Below are positions 1-9,112 of a stretch of 64,000 nucleotides of DNA, piece by piece (position 1 is the first letter of the stretch; every line of letters starts with the position of its first letter). The position numbers were made by a program, and so were the translations under genes. The notes beneath the pieces are model-generated. The model made no database searches. It was not told the DNA's origin and worked only from the letters and a program-made list of their open reading frames with translations. The stretch lies in contig CAXSZX010000005.1 in NCBI GenBank assembly GCA_964242115.1, positions 1 through 64,000 of the forward strand. Direction: 5' to 3'. The DNA comes from BOG-908 sp964242115 (GTDB lineage Bacteria; Pseudomonadota; Alphaproteobacteria; Acetobacterales; Acetobacteraceae).

Positions 1-2070
1 GCCGCCACCCGCCCCGCTTTGGCACCCGGCGCGCCGCGTGAGACGCTCGGGCTACGCACCGGCCGCGAAGACGAGGAGGAAGGCCGCGGCGTCGTCCGCC
101 GCCCCGGCGGCGTGCCCGCACCGCGCAAGGTGCTGGTCGCCCCGCCCACCAAGAAGGGCCCCGGCGAGGGCCGCCGTGCCGGCCGCATCGACGTGCAGGC
201 CGCTATCGAGGGCGAGGACGAGAAGACCCGCAGCCTCGCCAGCGTGCGCCGCCAGCGCGACCGCGAACGCCGCAACGCCGAGCTCGCCGCCCTGCGCGCC
301 GATCAGGTGAAGGTGGTACGCGACGTGGTGTTGCCCGACGCCATCACCGTGCAGGAGCTGGCCAACCGCATGGCCGCCCGCGCCGTGGACGTGGTCAAGA
401 CCCTGATGCGCCTTGGCGTGATGGCCACCATCACCCAGGTGCTCGACAGCGACACCGCCGAGCTGGTGGTCCAGGAGTTCGGCCACCGCGTCCGCCGCGT
501 CTCGGAATCCGACGTGGAACAGGGCATTGAGGGCGAGGTCGACGAGGACACCGACCTGATCCCCCGCGCCCCTGTGGTCACCATCATGGGCCACGTTGAC
601 CACGGCAAGACGTCCCTGCTCGACGCGCTGCGCGCCACCGACGTCGCCGCCGGCGAGGCTGGCGGCATCACCCAGCACATCGGCGCCTACCAGGTGACGC
701 TCCCCTCGGGCAGCCAGATCACCTTCATCGACACGCCTGGCCACGAGGCGTTCACCTCGATGCGCGCCCGCGGCGCCTCGGTCACCGACATCGTCATCCT
801 GGTGGTCGCCAGCGACGACGGCGTGATGCCGCAGACCATCGAGGCCATCAAGCACGCCAAGGCCGCGCACGCCCCGATCATCGTCGCCATCAACAAGATG
901 GACAAGGCGGACGCCAACCCGACCCGCGTGCGCCAGGAGCTGCTGAGCCACGAGATCGTCGTCGAAGACCTGGGCGGCGACACCCAGGACGTTGAGGTCT
1001 CGGCGACCAAGCGGATGAACCTCGACAAGCTCGAGGAATCCATCCTGCTGCAGGCCGAGATCCTCGACCTGCGCGCCAACCCAGACCGCGCCGCCGAAGG
1101 CAGCGTCATCGAAAGCCGCCTGGACCGCGGTCGCGGCCCGGTCGCCACCATCCTGGTGCAGAACGGCACGCTGCATCAAGGCGACATCGTGGTCTGCGGC
1201 GCCGAGTGGGGCCGCGTGCGCGCCATGCTCGACGACAAGAACCGCCAGATCAAGATCGCCGGCCCCTCCACCCCGGTCGAAATCCTCGGCCTGGGCGGCG
1301 TGCCCTCCGCCGGTGAACCCTTCGTCGTCGTAGAGGACGAAGGCCGCGCCCGCGAGGTCAGCGAGTTCCGCACCCGCAAGCTGCGCGACAAGGCCGCGGC
1401 AGGGGCGACCGCCGCCCGCGGCACGCTGGAGCAGATGCTGACACGCATCGCCGCCGGCGCGCAGAAGGAAGTGGCGCTCGTCATCAAGGCGGACGTGCAG
1501 GGCAGTGCGGAAGCCATCCAGGCCACAGTTCTGAAGCTGGAGCACGAGGAGGTGAAGGTGCGCGTGCTCAACAGCACCGTGGGCCAGATCACCGAAGGCG
1601 ACGTCCAGCTCGCCAAGGCCAGCCACGCGATGATCGTGGGCTTCAACGTCCGCGCCAGCAGCCAGGCCCGCGAGCTGGCGCAGCGCGACGGCGTGGAGAT
1701 CCGCTACTACTCGATCATCTACCAGGTGGCCGACGACATCACGCAGCTGGTCAAGGGCAAGATCTCGCCGAAATACCGCGAGAACTTCCTGGGCTACGCC
1801 GAGATCCGCAAGGTTTTCGACATCACCAAGACCGGCAAGGTCGCCGGCTGCATGATCACCGAGGGCCTGGTCAAGCGCGGCTGCGGCGTCCGCCTGCTGC
1901 GCGACAACGTGGTCATCCACCAGGGCGAGCTGTCCCAGCTCAAGCGCTTCAAGGACGACGTCAAGGAAGTTGCCCGCGGCTACGAATGCGGCCTCTCCTT
2001 CGCAGGCTACAGCGACCTGCGCGAAGGCGACATGGTGGAGTGCTACGAAAGCGAGCTGGTTCCCGCGTGA
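1..2070 (+). CDS. infB: Translation initiation factor IF-2 (5' end outside window)
   Basis: Cytoplasmic GTPase that places initiator fMet-tRNA on the 30S ribosome and promotes subunit joining. The frame is open from base 1, so the start lies upstream; about 690 residues are visible. An Arg/Glu-rich linker and IF2_N-like helices (bases about 310-480) precede the G domain. The P-loop GHVDHGKT (about 589-612), DTPGHEAF (730-753) and NKMD (892-903) are intact, followed by domain II, the IF-2C core and the C-terminal tRNA-binding barrel. Its TGA stop overlaps the GTG start of rbfA (GTGA), so the two genes are almost certainly co-translated. Identification is secure; only the N-terminus is unknown. 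Confidence 0.97.
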   Translation, partial: AATRPALAPGAPRETLGLRTGREDEEEGRGVVRRPGGVPAPRKVLVAPPTKKGPGEGRRAGRIDVQAAIEGEDEKTRSLASVRRQRDRERRNAELAALRADQVKVVRDVVLPDAITVQELANRMAARAVDVVKTLMRLGVMATITQVLDSDTAELVVQEFGHRVRRVSESDVEQGIEGEVDEDTDLIPRAPVVTIMGHVDHGKTSLLDALRATDVAAGEAGGITQHIGAYQVTLPSGSQITFIDTPGHEAFTSMRARGASVTDIVILVVASDDGVMPQTIEAIKHAKAAHAPIIVAINKMDKADANPTRVRQELLSHEIVVEDLGGDTQDVEVSATKRMNLDKLEESILLQAEILDLRANPDRAAEGSVIESRLDRGRGPVATILVQNGTLHQGDIVVCGAEWGRVRAMLDDKNRQIKIAGPSTPVEILGLGGVPSAGEPFVVVEDEGRAREVSEFRTRKLRDKAAAGATAARGTLEQMLTRIAAGAQKEVALVIKADVQGSAEAIQATVLKLEHEEVKVRVLNSTVGQITEGDVQLAKASHAMIVGFNVRASSQARELAQRDGVEIRYYSIIYQVADDITQLVKGKISPKYRENFLGYAEIRKVFDITKTGKVAGCMITEGLVKRGCGVRLLRDNVVIHQGELSQLKRFKDDVKEVARGYECGLSFAGYSDLREGDMVECYESELVPA

Positions 2071-2513
2071 AGCTGACGCGCAAAGAGGGCCGGGCGGAGA
2101 AAACACCCGTCCGGCCCTCGCGCACCGCCAGCAAAAAGGCCGGCCCGAAGCCCCCCTCGCAACGTCAATTGCGCGTTGCCGAAGAGGTGCGACACGTACT
2201 CTCGGGCGTGTTCACCCGCGCCGAGTTCCGCGACCCGGACCTGGCCGACGTGGCGATCACCGTCACCGAAGTGCGCATGTCGCCCGACCTGAAACACGCG
2301 ACCGCGTTCGTTGCTCGCCTGGGCCGGACGGACATCGATGCTAAGCTGCCTGCGTTGAAGCGCGCCGCACCCTATTTTCGTGCGCAACTGGCGCACGAGA
2401 TGCGGCTGCGTGTAGCGCCGGACGTCTCGTTCCAGGCGGATACCGCGCTGGACTACGCCATGCACATCAACGAGCTGCTGCATGCGCCCGAAGTGGCGAA
2501 GGATCTAGAGTAA
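2067..2513 (+). CDS. rbfA: 30S ribosome-binding factor A
   Basis: Ribosome maturation factor that binds the 30S subunit near helix 1 of 16S rRNA and helps late 16S processing and cold adaptation. 148 residues from a GTG start overlapping the infB stop by four bases; this start is preferred over upstream ones because infB-rbfA coupling is standard. A basic N-terminal tail (about 35 residues) precedes the KH-type core starting near SQRQLRVAEEVRHVL, with the usual DPDL and VTEVRMSPDLKHA segments. truB, the usual next gene, is absent; instead the TAA stop abuts a REP1 repeat and a convergent gene follows. Confidence 0.95.
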   Translation: MKLTRKEGRAEKTPVRPSRTASKKAGPKPPSQRQLRVAEEVRHVLSGVFTRAEFRDPDLADVAITVTEVRMSPDLKHATAFVARLGRTDIDAKLPALKRAAPYFRAQLAHEMRLRVAPDVSFQADTALDYAMHINELLHAPEVAKDLE

Positions 2514-2645
2514 GCAAGCAAGGCCGTCTTTTCTGAAGAAAATAAGCAAAAGACTTTTGTCCCTGCTGTCGCGGAGGTTCTTGCAGCGCGCGACAGCGGA
2601 GACAAAAGTCGTTCGGCTCTTTCGTTAAAAAAGAACCGCCTGCTT
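2514..2645. repeat. REP1 copy 1, two-armed
   Basis: Fills the whole gap between two convergent genes. Both outer ends coincide with TAA stop codons, rbfA on the left and the secreted-protein gene on the right. Core contains CTGTCGCGGA reading rightwards. Both hairpin arms are somewhat degenerate. Confidence 0.85.
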
Positions 2646-3177
2646 AGCTTGCCTTCAACGCATCCTGAGCCTTGGTCACCGCTCCCTTGCAGGCCGGATC
2701 GTTCTTCGCGTTCAGATCCACCGCTTCCTGCCACGCGGTCTTCGCGCGCGAGACGTGGTCATCCTGCGCCGAGGTGTTGCTGTCCTGGGTACCCGGATGT
2801 GTCTCGTCCGAGCCGCCGCCCTTAGCCGCCGCCTGCGCAGCCGTCGGCTTGCCCAGCTGCTGACGCCTGACATCGGCCGACGAGGTGGCCACGTTGCTGG
2901 ACGCCGCGTCCAGTTCCTTGGTGCCCGCCGTGCCGCCGATATGGCCATTCTGCGAGTCGGTGGTTCCCTTTGCGTCAGTGGTCGGCGCCTGCCCGCCACC
3001 CGAGTTGCCCGGATTGGAGCTGGTCAGCGTGCCCGTCGTCGCCGGGCCCAACTGCGGCTTCTCGCTGAGCTGCTTGCCCAGCGTGGCAATGTCGTCCGAG
3101 CACGGTCCTGCCCAGGCCGGTGCAGACATCGAAAGCGCGGTGACGACCGCGGCTGACAGAAACAGACGATTTACCAT
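2644..3177 (-). CDS. Small secreted Ser/Thr/Gly-rich protein, unknown function
   Basis: 177 residues. A clear Sec signal peptide (MVNRLFLSAAVVTALSMSA, then PAWA and cleavage before GPCSDD) shows export to periplasm or beyond. The mature part holds only two cysteines, one near each end (PCSDD and DPACKGA), which could form a disulfide, separated by about 90 low-complexity residues rich in Ser, Thr, Gly, Asn and Gln. No family is recognised. It stands alone, convergent with rbfA, its TAA stop lying at the end of REP1 copy 1. A short secreted structural or matrix-associated protein is possible but not shown. Confidence 0.75.
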   Translation of the reverse strand: MVNRLFLSAAVVTALSMSAPAWAGPCSDDIATLGKQLSEKPQLGPATTGTLTSSNPGNSGGGQAPTTDAKGTTDSQNGHIGGTAGTKELDAASSNVATSSADVRRQQLGKPTAAQAAAKGGGSDETHPGTQDSNTSAQDDHVSRAKTAWQEAVDLNAKNDPACKGAVTKAQDALKAS

Positions 3178-3404
3178 GACGTGTTCTCCCTCATTCTGAT
3201 TTCTTACGACAACGTTGCCGGGTTTTCCCGGTTCGGCGGCAGCGCATCGGTCTTTCGGACAATATGGACGGCCCCCTGTTCAACCAGCGCACGGCCGTGC
3301 CGTCCGAAATCCCCAGCACCCCTCGCTCGGCGGCATTTTCCGCCTCCGCACATGCCTCCGATGTGATGTAGGCTGGCCCCGACAAACCCGGCAGGCCAGC
3401 ACGC
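3178..3404. other. Divergent intergenic region
   Basis: 227 bp between two divergent genes. It must hold the promoters of both, but no convincing -35/-10 pair or palindrome was found. No REP1 is present, consistent with the preference of the repeat for gene 3' ends. Confidence 0.5.
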
Positions 3405-4169
3405 ATGCGCTCGCACATCATCGGCAACACGCTCCCCGTCCTCGAGCTCGCCCTGGACCGCGGCGAGGGCCTGATCGCCGAGACCGGCCAGCTCAGCTGG
3501 ATGAGCGGCGGCATAGAGCTGCGCACCACCACCAACACCGCAGGCACCACCGGCCTCCTCGGCGCCATCGGCCGCGCATTTTCCGGCGGCGGCCTGTTCA
3601 TGACCGAGTACCTGGCCCCCTACCAGCCCGGCACCGTCGCCTTCGCCGCCAAGATCCCCGGCCGCATCGTTGAAGTGAACGTCCAGCCAGGCCAAAGCTA
3701 CATGGTCCACAAGCACGGCTTCGTCTGCGGCAGCATGGGCGTGCAGCTCGGCACCGGCTTCCAGCAATCCTTGGGCTCGGGCCTGTTCGGCGGCAACGGC
3801 TTCCTGCTGCAGCGCCTGTCCGGCCCCTGCACCGCCTGGGTGGAGCTCGGCGGCGAGGTGGTCGAACGCCTGCTCGCCCCCGGCGAACAACTGCGCGTCC
3901 ACCCCGGCCACGTCGGCATGTTCGAAGACCGCGTGGGCTTCGGCATCACCACCATCCGCGGCATCAGAAACATCTTCTTCGGCGGCGACGGGCTGTTCCT
4001 CGCCGAGCTCACCGGCCCGGGCCGCGTCTGGCTGCAAACCCTGACCCTGCCCAACCTGGCGCACGCGCTCGCCCCCTACCTGAGCAGCGAGGGCCGTGGG
4101 CAGACGGTGGAGCAGGCAGCCGAGGTGGGCGTGGCCGGCGCGGTGCTGCGGAGCTTTTTCAACAGGTGA
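3405..4169 (+). CDS. AIM24 / TIGR00266 family protein
   Basis: 254 residues. The pattern of short beta strands and Gly-rich turns (IGNTLPVLELALDRGEGLIAE; LSWMSGGIEL; KIPGRIVEVNV; GEVVERLLAPGEQLRVHPGHV) matches the AIM24 family of soluble beta-prism-like proteins. The family is named after a yeast mitochondrial protein; its bacterial members have no settled function. No signal peptide or membrane segment, so probably cytoplasmic. A Gly-Gly-rich loop (residues about 45-65) interrupts the fold. No Shine-Dalgarno is evident before the ATG. Family assignment is good; biochemical role unknown. Confidence 0.8.
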   Translation: MRSHIIGNTLPVLELALDRGEGLIAETGQLSWMSGGIELRTTTNTAGTTGLLGAIGRAFSGGGLFMTEYLAPYQPGTVAFAAKIPGRIVEVNVQPGQSYMVHKHGFVCGSMGVQLGTGFQQSLGSGLFGGNGFLLQRLSGPCTAWVELGGEVVERLLAPGEQLRVHPGHVGMFEDRVGFGITTIRGIRNIFFGGDGLFLAELTGPGRVWLQTLTLPNLAHALAPYLSSEGRGQTVEQAAEVGVAGAVLRSFFNR

Positions 4170-4170
4170 G

Positions 4171-4232
4171 AAAGCAAGGCCTTCTTTTTCGAGAAAAAGA
4201 AGCAAAAAGCTTTTGCGCCGGCTGTCGCGGAT
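4171..4232. repeat. REP1 copy 2, left arm plus half core
   Basis: Begins two bases after the TGA stop of the AIM24 gene. Arm hairpin CTTC-TTTTTC-GA-GAAAAA-GAAG is a perfect palindrome with a stem variant different from the commonest arm. The right arm is missing. Confidence 0.8.
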
Positions 4233-4251
4233 TGCTGAAACACCACGCTCC

Positions 4252-5145
4252 CTACGGAACCGCCGCTGCTACCTCCTCCACGCTCAGCTCGTCCAACCTG
4301 TCCGCCTGCAACACCACAGCATCGCCCACCGGCGCCGCCAGCTCGGTCCTGCTGTAGCGCGAGAACAGCGCCACCACCCGGCACCCCATCATCGCTGCCA
4401 GGTGAATCGGCCCGGTATCGCCGCCAACCGCCAGCGCCGCCCGGTGCGCCAGCCCAGCCAGATCCGCCAGGTTCGTCCGCCCGGTCAGGTCCACCGCTTC
4501 AGGGCACGCCTGCAGAATAACCGCCGCATCGGCCGCCTCCGCCAAGGTGCCAACCACCACCGGCCGCAAGCCCCGCCGCTGCAACACGCCCGCAAGTGCC
4601 GCGAACCGCTCCACCGGCCACTTCTTCGCACCCCCCTGCGACAGCGACGTCCCCGGCACCAGCAGCGCATACGGCGCCTCCAGCACCGGCCCGCCACCGC
4701 GCAGCCACCCCAGCTCCGGCTCGGCCGCCGCCACCCCAGCCGCCGCCAGCTGCCCCCGCTGCCGCACCACCGTGTGCAGTGAGTCGCGCCCGGGGTCGGC
4801 GTCAGGATGCGAGCAGAACCGCGCGATCCCCGACCACGCCGGCCACCCCGCCAACCAGAAATACCGCGACGACCGGCCCGACGTCTGCAGGTCGTAGACG
4901 AAGTCGAACCCCCGCAACTGCCGGCGCAGCCGCCACAGCCCCGCCAGGTCGGTCCAGCCCGGCCGTGTGTCCACCCGAACCTCGTCGAACCACGGGCTCG
5001 CCGCCGCCAGCTGCGCGAACGGCGCCGTCGTCAGCAGGCAGACGGTGTCCGCCGCGTGGTGCGCGCGGATGGCGGCGAACGCGGGGAACGAGAGCACCAT
5101 GTCGCCGAGTGCGCCCAGGCGGATTACCAGGATGCGGCGGGTCAT
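4252..5145 (-). CDS. Glycosyltransferase family 9 (heptosyltransferase-like)
   Basis: 297 residues. The start MTRRILVIRLGALGDMVLS is the classic N-terminal signature of ADP-heptose:LPS heptosyltransferases, and the C-terminal GGDTGPIHLAA motif (about residues 235-245) is the family's nucleotide-sugar site. It likely transfers a heptose or similar sugar to lipopolysaccharide core at the cytoplasmic face of the inner membrane. It lies downstream of a second glycosyltransferase on the same strand, separated only by REP1 copy 3, suggesting a surface-polysaccharide pair. The ATG follows the repeat directly with no Shine-Dalgarno. Confidence 0.85.
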   Translation of the reverse strand: MTRRILVIRLGALGDMVLSFPAFAAIRAHHAADTVCLLTTAPFAQLAAASPWFDEVRVDTRPGWTDLAGLWRLRRQLRGFDFVYDLQTSGRSSRYFWLAGWPAWSGIARFCSHPDADPGRDSLHTVVRQRGQLAAAGVAAAEPELGWLRGGGPVLEAPYALLVPGTSLSQGGAKKWPVERFAALAGVLQRRGLRPVVVGTLAEAADAAVILQACPEAVDLTGRTNLADLAGLAHRAALAVGGDTGPIHLAAMMGCRVVALFSRYSRTELAAPVGDAVVLQADRLDELSVEEVAAAVP

Positions 5146-5150
5146 CAGAA

Positions 5151-5278
5151 AGCAAGCAGTTCTTTTTTGAAAAAAAGAACCAAAAAACTTTTATTCCCTT
5201 GGGCGCGCGCTGCAGGAACCTCCGCGACAGCCGGACCAAAGTTTTTTTGCTTCTTTTTTTTCAAAAGAAGGCCTTGCC
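5151..5278. repeat. REP1 copy 3, two-armed, core inverted
   Basis: Lies between two minus-strand glycosyltransferase genes. Core reads TCCGCGACAGC, the reverse orientation. Left arm has the GTTC/GAAC clamp, right arm the CTTC/GAAG clamp. It provides the leader of the gene starting at 5145 and, on the other side, the last residues and stop of the gene ending at 5261. Confidence 0.9.
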
Positions 5279-6418
5279 TGCCGGCCCCAGCAGCTCCGAG
5301 TACACGTCCAACGTAGCCCTCTGCATCGCCCCCGTCGTGTATGCCTCCAGCACCGCGCCGCGCGCCCGCGCGCCCAACGCCGCCCGCGCCTCCCCATCCA
5401 GGTCCAATGCCGCCGCCAACGCCGCCGCCAGCCCGCCCACGTCGCCCGGCGGCACCAGCATGCCCGTCTCTCCGTGCCGTATCGTCTCCGCGGCCCCCCC
5501 ATGGTCGAACGCCACCACCGGGCGGCCCGCCGCCTGCGCCTCGATCACCGCCCGGCCGAACGGCTCCGGCTTGAGGCTGGCGTTGACCACCACGTCGGCC
5601 AGCATCAGCGCCGCCGGCATGTCCTCGCAGTGTCCCGTCAGCCGCAGCCGCCCGCCGATGCCCAGCCCCGCCGCCCGCGCCTCCAACCCCCGCGCGTAGC
5701 CGTCGCGCCCCTGGTCGCTGCCCACCAGCACGCAGTAGGTGTCGTCCCGCCACAACCGCGCCACCGCGTCCAGCAGCAGCTCGGCGCCTTTCCACCGGGT
5801 CAGCCGCGCCGGCAGCATCACCACCCGCGCGCCCGTCGGCAGCCGCCAGGCCTGCGCCAATCTGTGGATGCGGTCGCCGCCCACCCGCGCCGGGTCGAAC
5901 ACCGCCGTGTCCACCCCGCGCGGTATGATGCGCAGCCTGTCCGCGCCGACGCCGTAGCGCGCGCCCACCTGTGCCGCCACGAAGCGGCTGATGGCGATCA
6001 CCCGGTCGCCGCGCGCCATCACCCCGTTATAGACCCGCTTGCCCGGAAAATCCTCGCCGTACACGCCGTGCCACGTGGTCACGAACGCCACCCCGGCCCG
6101 CCTCGCCGCCAGCAGCGCCGACCACGCCGGCGCGCGCGACCTTGCATGCACCAGCCCCACGCCCTCCCGCCGGATCACCCGCCCCAGCCGGCCGGCGTTC
6201 AGCAGGATGTTCACCGGGTCCTTGGTCATCAGCGACATCGTCACGTGCCGCCCACCGGCGCGCTCCACCTGCGCCACCATCCGCCCGCCCGCGCTGGCCA
6301 CCAGCGCGGTGCCGCCGATGCGCGCCACCGCCTCGGCCATCTCCACCGTGCCGCGCTCCACCCCGCCGGTGTCCAACGACGGCAACACCTGCAGCACCCG
6401 CATCGGCTCGTCTCGCAT
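5261..6418 (-). CDS. Glycosyltransferase family 4
   Basis: 385 residues, GT-B fold. An N-terminal acceptor domain (MRVLQVLPSLDTGGVERG; LVHARSRAPAW) is followed by the nucleotide-sugar domain with ARLTRWKG, LVGSDQG and the EX7E segment KPEPFGRAVIEAQAAGRPVVAFDHGG (in two parts). Likely builds lipopolysaccharide or capsule on the inner membrane. An internal ATG five codons downstream (MRVLQ) is an equally good start. The final residues KAFF and the TGA stop are encoded inside a REP1 arm, so the native C-terminus was probably altered by repeat insertion. Upstream partner of the GT9 gene. Confidence 0.88.
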   Translation of the reverse strand: MRDEPMRVLQVLPSLDTGGVERGTVEMAEAVARIGGTALVASAGGRMVAQVERAGGRHVTMSLMTKDPVNILLNAGRLGRVIRREGVGLVHARSRAPAWSALLAARRAGVAFVTTWHGVYGEDFPGKRVYNGVMARGDRVIAISRFVAAQVGARYGVGADRLRIIPRGVDTAVFDPARVGGDRIHRLAQAWRLPTGARVVMLPARLTRWKGAELLLDAVARLWRDDTYCVLVGSDQGRDGYARGLEARAAGLGIGGRLRLTGHCEDMPAALMLADVVVNASLKPEPFGRAVIEAQAAGRPVVAFDHGGAAETIRHGETGMLVPPGDVGGLAAALAAALDLDGEARAALGARARGAVLEAYTTGAMQRATLDVYSELLGPAGKAFF

Positions 6419-6456
6419 CGCCGCTTCATAGAGGCGGGCGGCACGCCCAGGAAGAA

Positions 6457-6589
6457 AGCAAGGCCTTCTTTTCTGAAGAAAAGAAGCAAAAGACTTTTGG
6501 TCCTGCTGTCGCGAAGGTTCTGCCAGCGCGCGCGCAAGGGAACAAAAGTTTTTTGGTTCTTTTTTTCAAAAAAGAACCGCTTGCTTGCT
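6457..6589. repeat. REP1 copy 4, two-armed
   Basis: Lies upstream of the minus-strand GT4 gene and before the divergent permease. Left arm CTTC-TTTTCT-GA-AGAAAA-GAAG, right arm GTTC/GAAC: the two arms belong to different stem subtypes, so each pairs with itself rather than with the other. Confidence 0.9.
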
Positions 6590-6731
6590 CCTACCTGCCA
6601 ACACGTGGTCGCTCCCACAAACCACGCCGTCAAGCTGTGCTGCTTGTGATGCACGTTCCAATTTTGCTATTAGCGCGCGGCCCGGTTCAGGCTAGCGTTT
6701 GTCCCGCGCCACCCTGCCAGGATGTGGTCCC

Positions 6732-7514
6732 ATGCTGACACCTGCCGTCCTCGCATACCCGTTCCTCGGCCTCATGGTCGGTCTGATCGTAGGCCTGACC
6801 GGCGTGGGCGGCGGCTCGCTGATGACCCCGCTGCTGGTGCTGATGTTCCACATCCATCCCACCAAGGCGGTCGGCACCGACCTGCTCTACGCGGCGCTCA
6901 CCAAGGCGGTGGGCACCGTGGTGCACAACGCCAGCTCCACCGTGGATTGGCGCATCGTCCGCCGCCTGGCCACCGGCTCGGTCCCCGCCACCGCGCTCAC
7001 CATGGCCCTTCTCTACCGCTTCGGCCCGGAGAGCGACCGCGTGGCGCGCACCATCACCTTCAGCCTGGGCATCGCCCTGCTGCTGACCGCGCTGTGCATC
7101 CTGTTCCGCGGCCCGATCACCCGCGCCATGTCCCGCCGCCTCGGCGAGCCGTCCGACCGCACCGCCACCCTGCTCACCGTCTGCAGCGGCGTGGTGCTCG
7201 GCCTGCTGGTGCCGCTCTCCTCGGTGGGCGCCGGCGCGCTGGGCGTCACCGCGCTCATCATCCTCTACCCGCGCGTGCCGATCGCCCGCATCGTCGGCTC
7301 GGACATCGCCCACGCGGTGCCGCTGACGCTGCTCGCCGGCTCGCTGCACTGGGCGCTGGGCGACGTGGACGTGCACCTGCTCGGGCAACTGCTCATCGGG
7401 TCGATCCCCGGCATATTGATCGGCAGCCTGCTGGCACCGCGCATGCCGGAAGGCGGGCTGCGGCCGGTGCTGGCTGCGGTGCTGTTCGTCGTGGGCGGCA
7501 AGCTCGTCCTTTAG
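6732..7514 (+). CDS. Sulfite exporter TauE/SafE family permease
   Basis: 260 residues, about eight predicted membrane segments in two halves. The first half carries the family motif GLTGVGGGSLMTPLL, and the internal repeat appears as PLSSVGAGALGVTALI near residue 165. Inner-membrane permeases of this family (DUF81) move small organic or sulfur anions such as sulfite or sulfoacetate; substrate is not deducible here. The ATG at 6732 is chosen over an upstream TTG at 6699 because it begins directly at the first membrane helix. Monocistronic between two REP1 copies. Confidence 0.88.
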   Translation: MLTPAVLAYPFLGLMVGLIVGLTGVGGGSLMTPLLVLMFHIHPTKAVGTDLLYAALTKAVGTVVHNASSTVDWRIVRRLATGSVPATALTMALLYRFGPESDRVARTITFSLGIALLLTALCILFRGPITRAMSRRLGEPSDRTATLLTVCSGVVLGLLVPLSSVGAGALGVTALIILYPRVPIARIVGSDIAHAVPLTLLAGSLHWALGDVDVHLLGQLLIGSIPGILIGSLLAPRMPEGGLRPVLAAVLFVVGGKLVL

Positions 7515-7521
7515 AAAGAAA

Positions 7522-7646
7522 AGCAAGCGGTTCTTTTCTGAAAAAAGAACCAAAAAACTTTTGTCGCCTGCCGGCCCGTATCCTCCGCGACAGCGCTCGC
7601 AAAAGCTTTTCGCTTCTTTACTCTCGACAAAGAAGGCTTCCTTCCT
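7522..7646. repeat. REP1 copy 5, two-armed, core inverted
   Basis: Starts 8 bases after the permease stop. Core orientation TCCGCGACAGC. The right arm is diverged (CGCTTCTTTACTCTCGAC). Confidence 0.82.
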
Positions 7647-7725
7647 TCCTCGCACCAAAGCCGAACCCCACCCTTTGCAGCGAGTTCACTGCGCATCCTC
7701 CCTCAACGCGCAGGAGCAAATCAAC

Positions 7726-8967
7726 ATGGACCCGCTTTCCAGGCGCGGCGTCGTGGCCGCCATCGGCGCGCTCGGCGCAGCCACGGCCGCCCACGCGCAA
7801 ACCTACGGCAACCCGGACAAGCCGGCGCAAGGTGCCGTCAACGCCGCCCCGCGCGCACTCGCCAACCCGGGGCCTCAAAGCCCCGCGCTGGCCGGCCAGT
7901 TCCCCAGCCTGGTCAACCCGGTGGCCACCGACGTGCTCGGCATGCCGATGTTCTGGTCGTCGTTCAACAACGCCCACCGGCGCATCCAGGCCGGCGGCTG
8001 GGCAAGGCAGGTCACCGCCAGCGACTTCGCCATCTCGACGACCATCGCCGGCGTCAACATGCGGCTGGACGCCGGCGCCATCCGCGAGATGCATTGGCAC
8101 CAGCAGGCCGAATGGGGGTTCGTCAGCAACGGCACCACCCGCATCACCGTGCTCGACGAACACGGCCTCCCGCAGGTGGCCGACGTCAAAGCCGGCGGCC
8201 TGTGGTACTTTCCCGCCGGCCTGCCGCACTCCCTCCAAGGCCTCGGCCCCGACGGCACCGAGTTCATCCTCGCCTTCGACAACGGCGCCTCGTCCGAGGA
8301 CAACACGCTGCTGATCACCGACTGGCTGGCCCACACGCCGCCCGAGGTGCTGGCGAAAAACTTCGGCGTCTCCGCCGACGCCTTCAAGAACATCCCGCTC
8401 GCCCAGAAATGGATCTTCCAAGGCCAGGTCCCCGGGCCGCTCTCCGACGACCAGAAGGCCGCCGCCGGCGCGCGCGGCAATTCGGCGCAATCTTTCGTCT
8501 TCGACCTCGGCGGCATGGCGCCGGACCGGCAGACCCATGGCGGCTCGGTCCGCATCGCGGATAGCACCAACTTCCACGTCTCCAAGACCATCGCGGCGGC
8601 CATGGTCTCGATCGCGCCGGGCGGCATGCGCGAGATGCACTGGCATCCAGACGCCGACGAGTGGCAGTACTACGTGAAAGGCCGCGCGCGGATGGGCGTC
8701 TTCAACACCGGCCCGCAGGCGATGACCGCCGACTTCAACCCCGGCGACATCGGCTACGTGCGCAAGAGCCTGGGCCACTACATCGAGAACACCGGCCAGG
8801 ACGAGCTCGTCTTCCTCGAGATCTTCAAGACAGCCAAATACATGGACGTGTCGCTGTCGGACTGGATGCTGCACACCCCGCCGCAGATGGTCGCCCAGAC
8901 GCTGAACATCGACCCATCGGTCCTGAAGAACCTCACGCAGGCCAGGCCGGACGTCGTTCCGGTCTGA
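7726..8967 (+). CDS. oxdC: Tat-exported bicupin, oxalate decarboxylase family
   Basis: 413 residues. The N-terminus MDPLSRRGVVAAIGALGAA ends AHAQ and carries a twin-arginine motif, so export of a folded metalloenzyme is likely. Two cupin domains each keep a Mn-binding HxH...E...H set: MHWHQQAEWGFV with PAGLPHS, and MHWHPDADEWQYY with LGHYIENTG. Oxalate decarboxylases convert oxalate to formate and CO2. The lid loop reads SSEDNT where characterised decarboxylases have SENST; the catalytic Glu is kept, favouring decarboxylase over oxidase. Start supported by AGGAG 10 bases upstream. No formate or oxalate transporter is adjacent. Confidence 0.9.
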   Translation: MDPLSRRGVVAAIGALGAATAAHAQTYGNPDKPAQGAVNAAPRALANPGPQSPALAGQFPSLVNPVATDVLGMPMFWSSFNNAHRRIQAGGWARQVTASDFAISTTIAGVNMRLDAGAIREMHWHQQAEWGFVSNGTTRITVLDEHGLPQVADVKAGGLWYFPAGLPHSLQGLGPDGTEFILAFDNGASSEDNTLLITDWLAHTPPEVLAKNFGVSADAFKNIPLAQKWIFQGQVPGPLSDDQKAAAGARGNSAQSFVFDLGGMAPDRQTHGGSVRIADSTNFHVSKTIAAAMVSIAPGGMREMHWHPDADEWQYYVKGRARMGVFNTGPQAMTADFNPGDIGYVRKSLGHYIENTGQDELVFLEIFKTAKYMDVSLSDWMLHTPPQMVAQTLNIDPSVLKNLTQARPDVVPV

Positions 8968-8988
8968 GCGGGCGGCCAGCAAGGCAAG

Positions 8989-9112
8989 GCAAGGCAAGCA
9001 GTTCTTTTTTGAAAAAAAGAACCAAAAACTTTTGTTCCCTGGCGACCCGTCTCCGGAGACTCTTCGACTGCAGGGACAAAAGTTTGCTGCTTTCAAAAAA
9101 GCAGGCCTTGCC
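8989..9112. repeat. REP1 copy 6, two-armed
   Basis: Preceded by four tandem GCAAG/GCAAGG units (from about 8979), suggesting the arm end is prone to short-repeat expansion. Left arm GTTC/GAAC, right arm GCTGC...GCAGG clamp. Confidence 0.85.

Noticed and set aside
52..2106. Long open frame antisense to infB
   Set aside because: High-GC shadow of infB; composition is low-complexity and has no domain.
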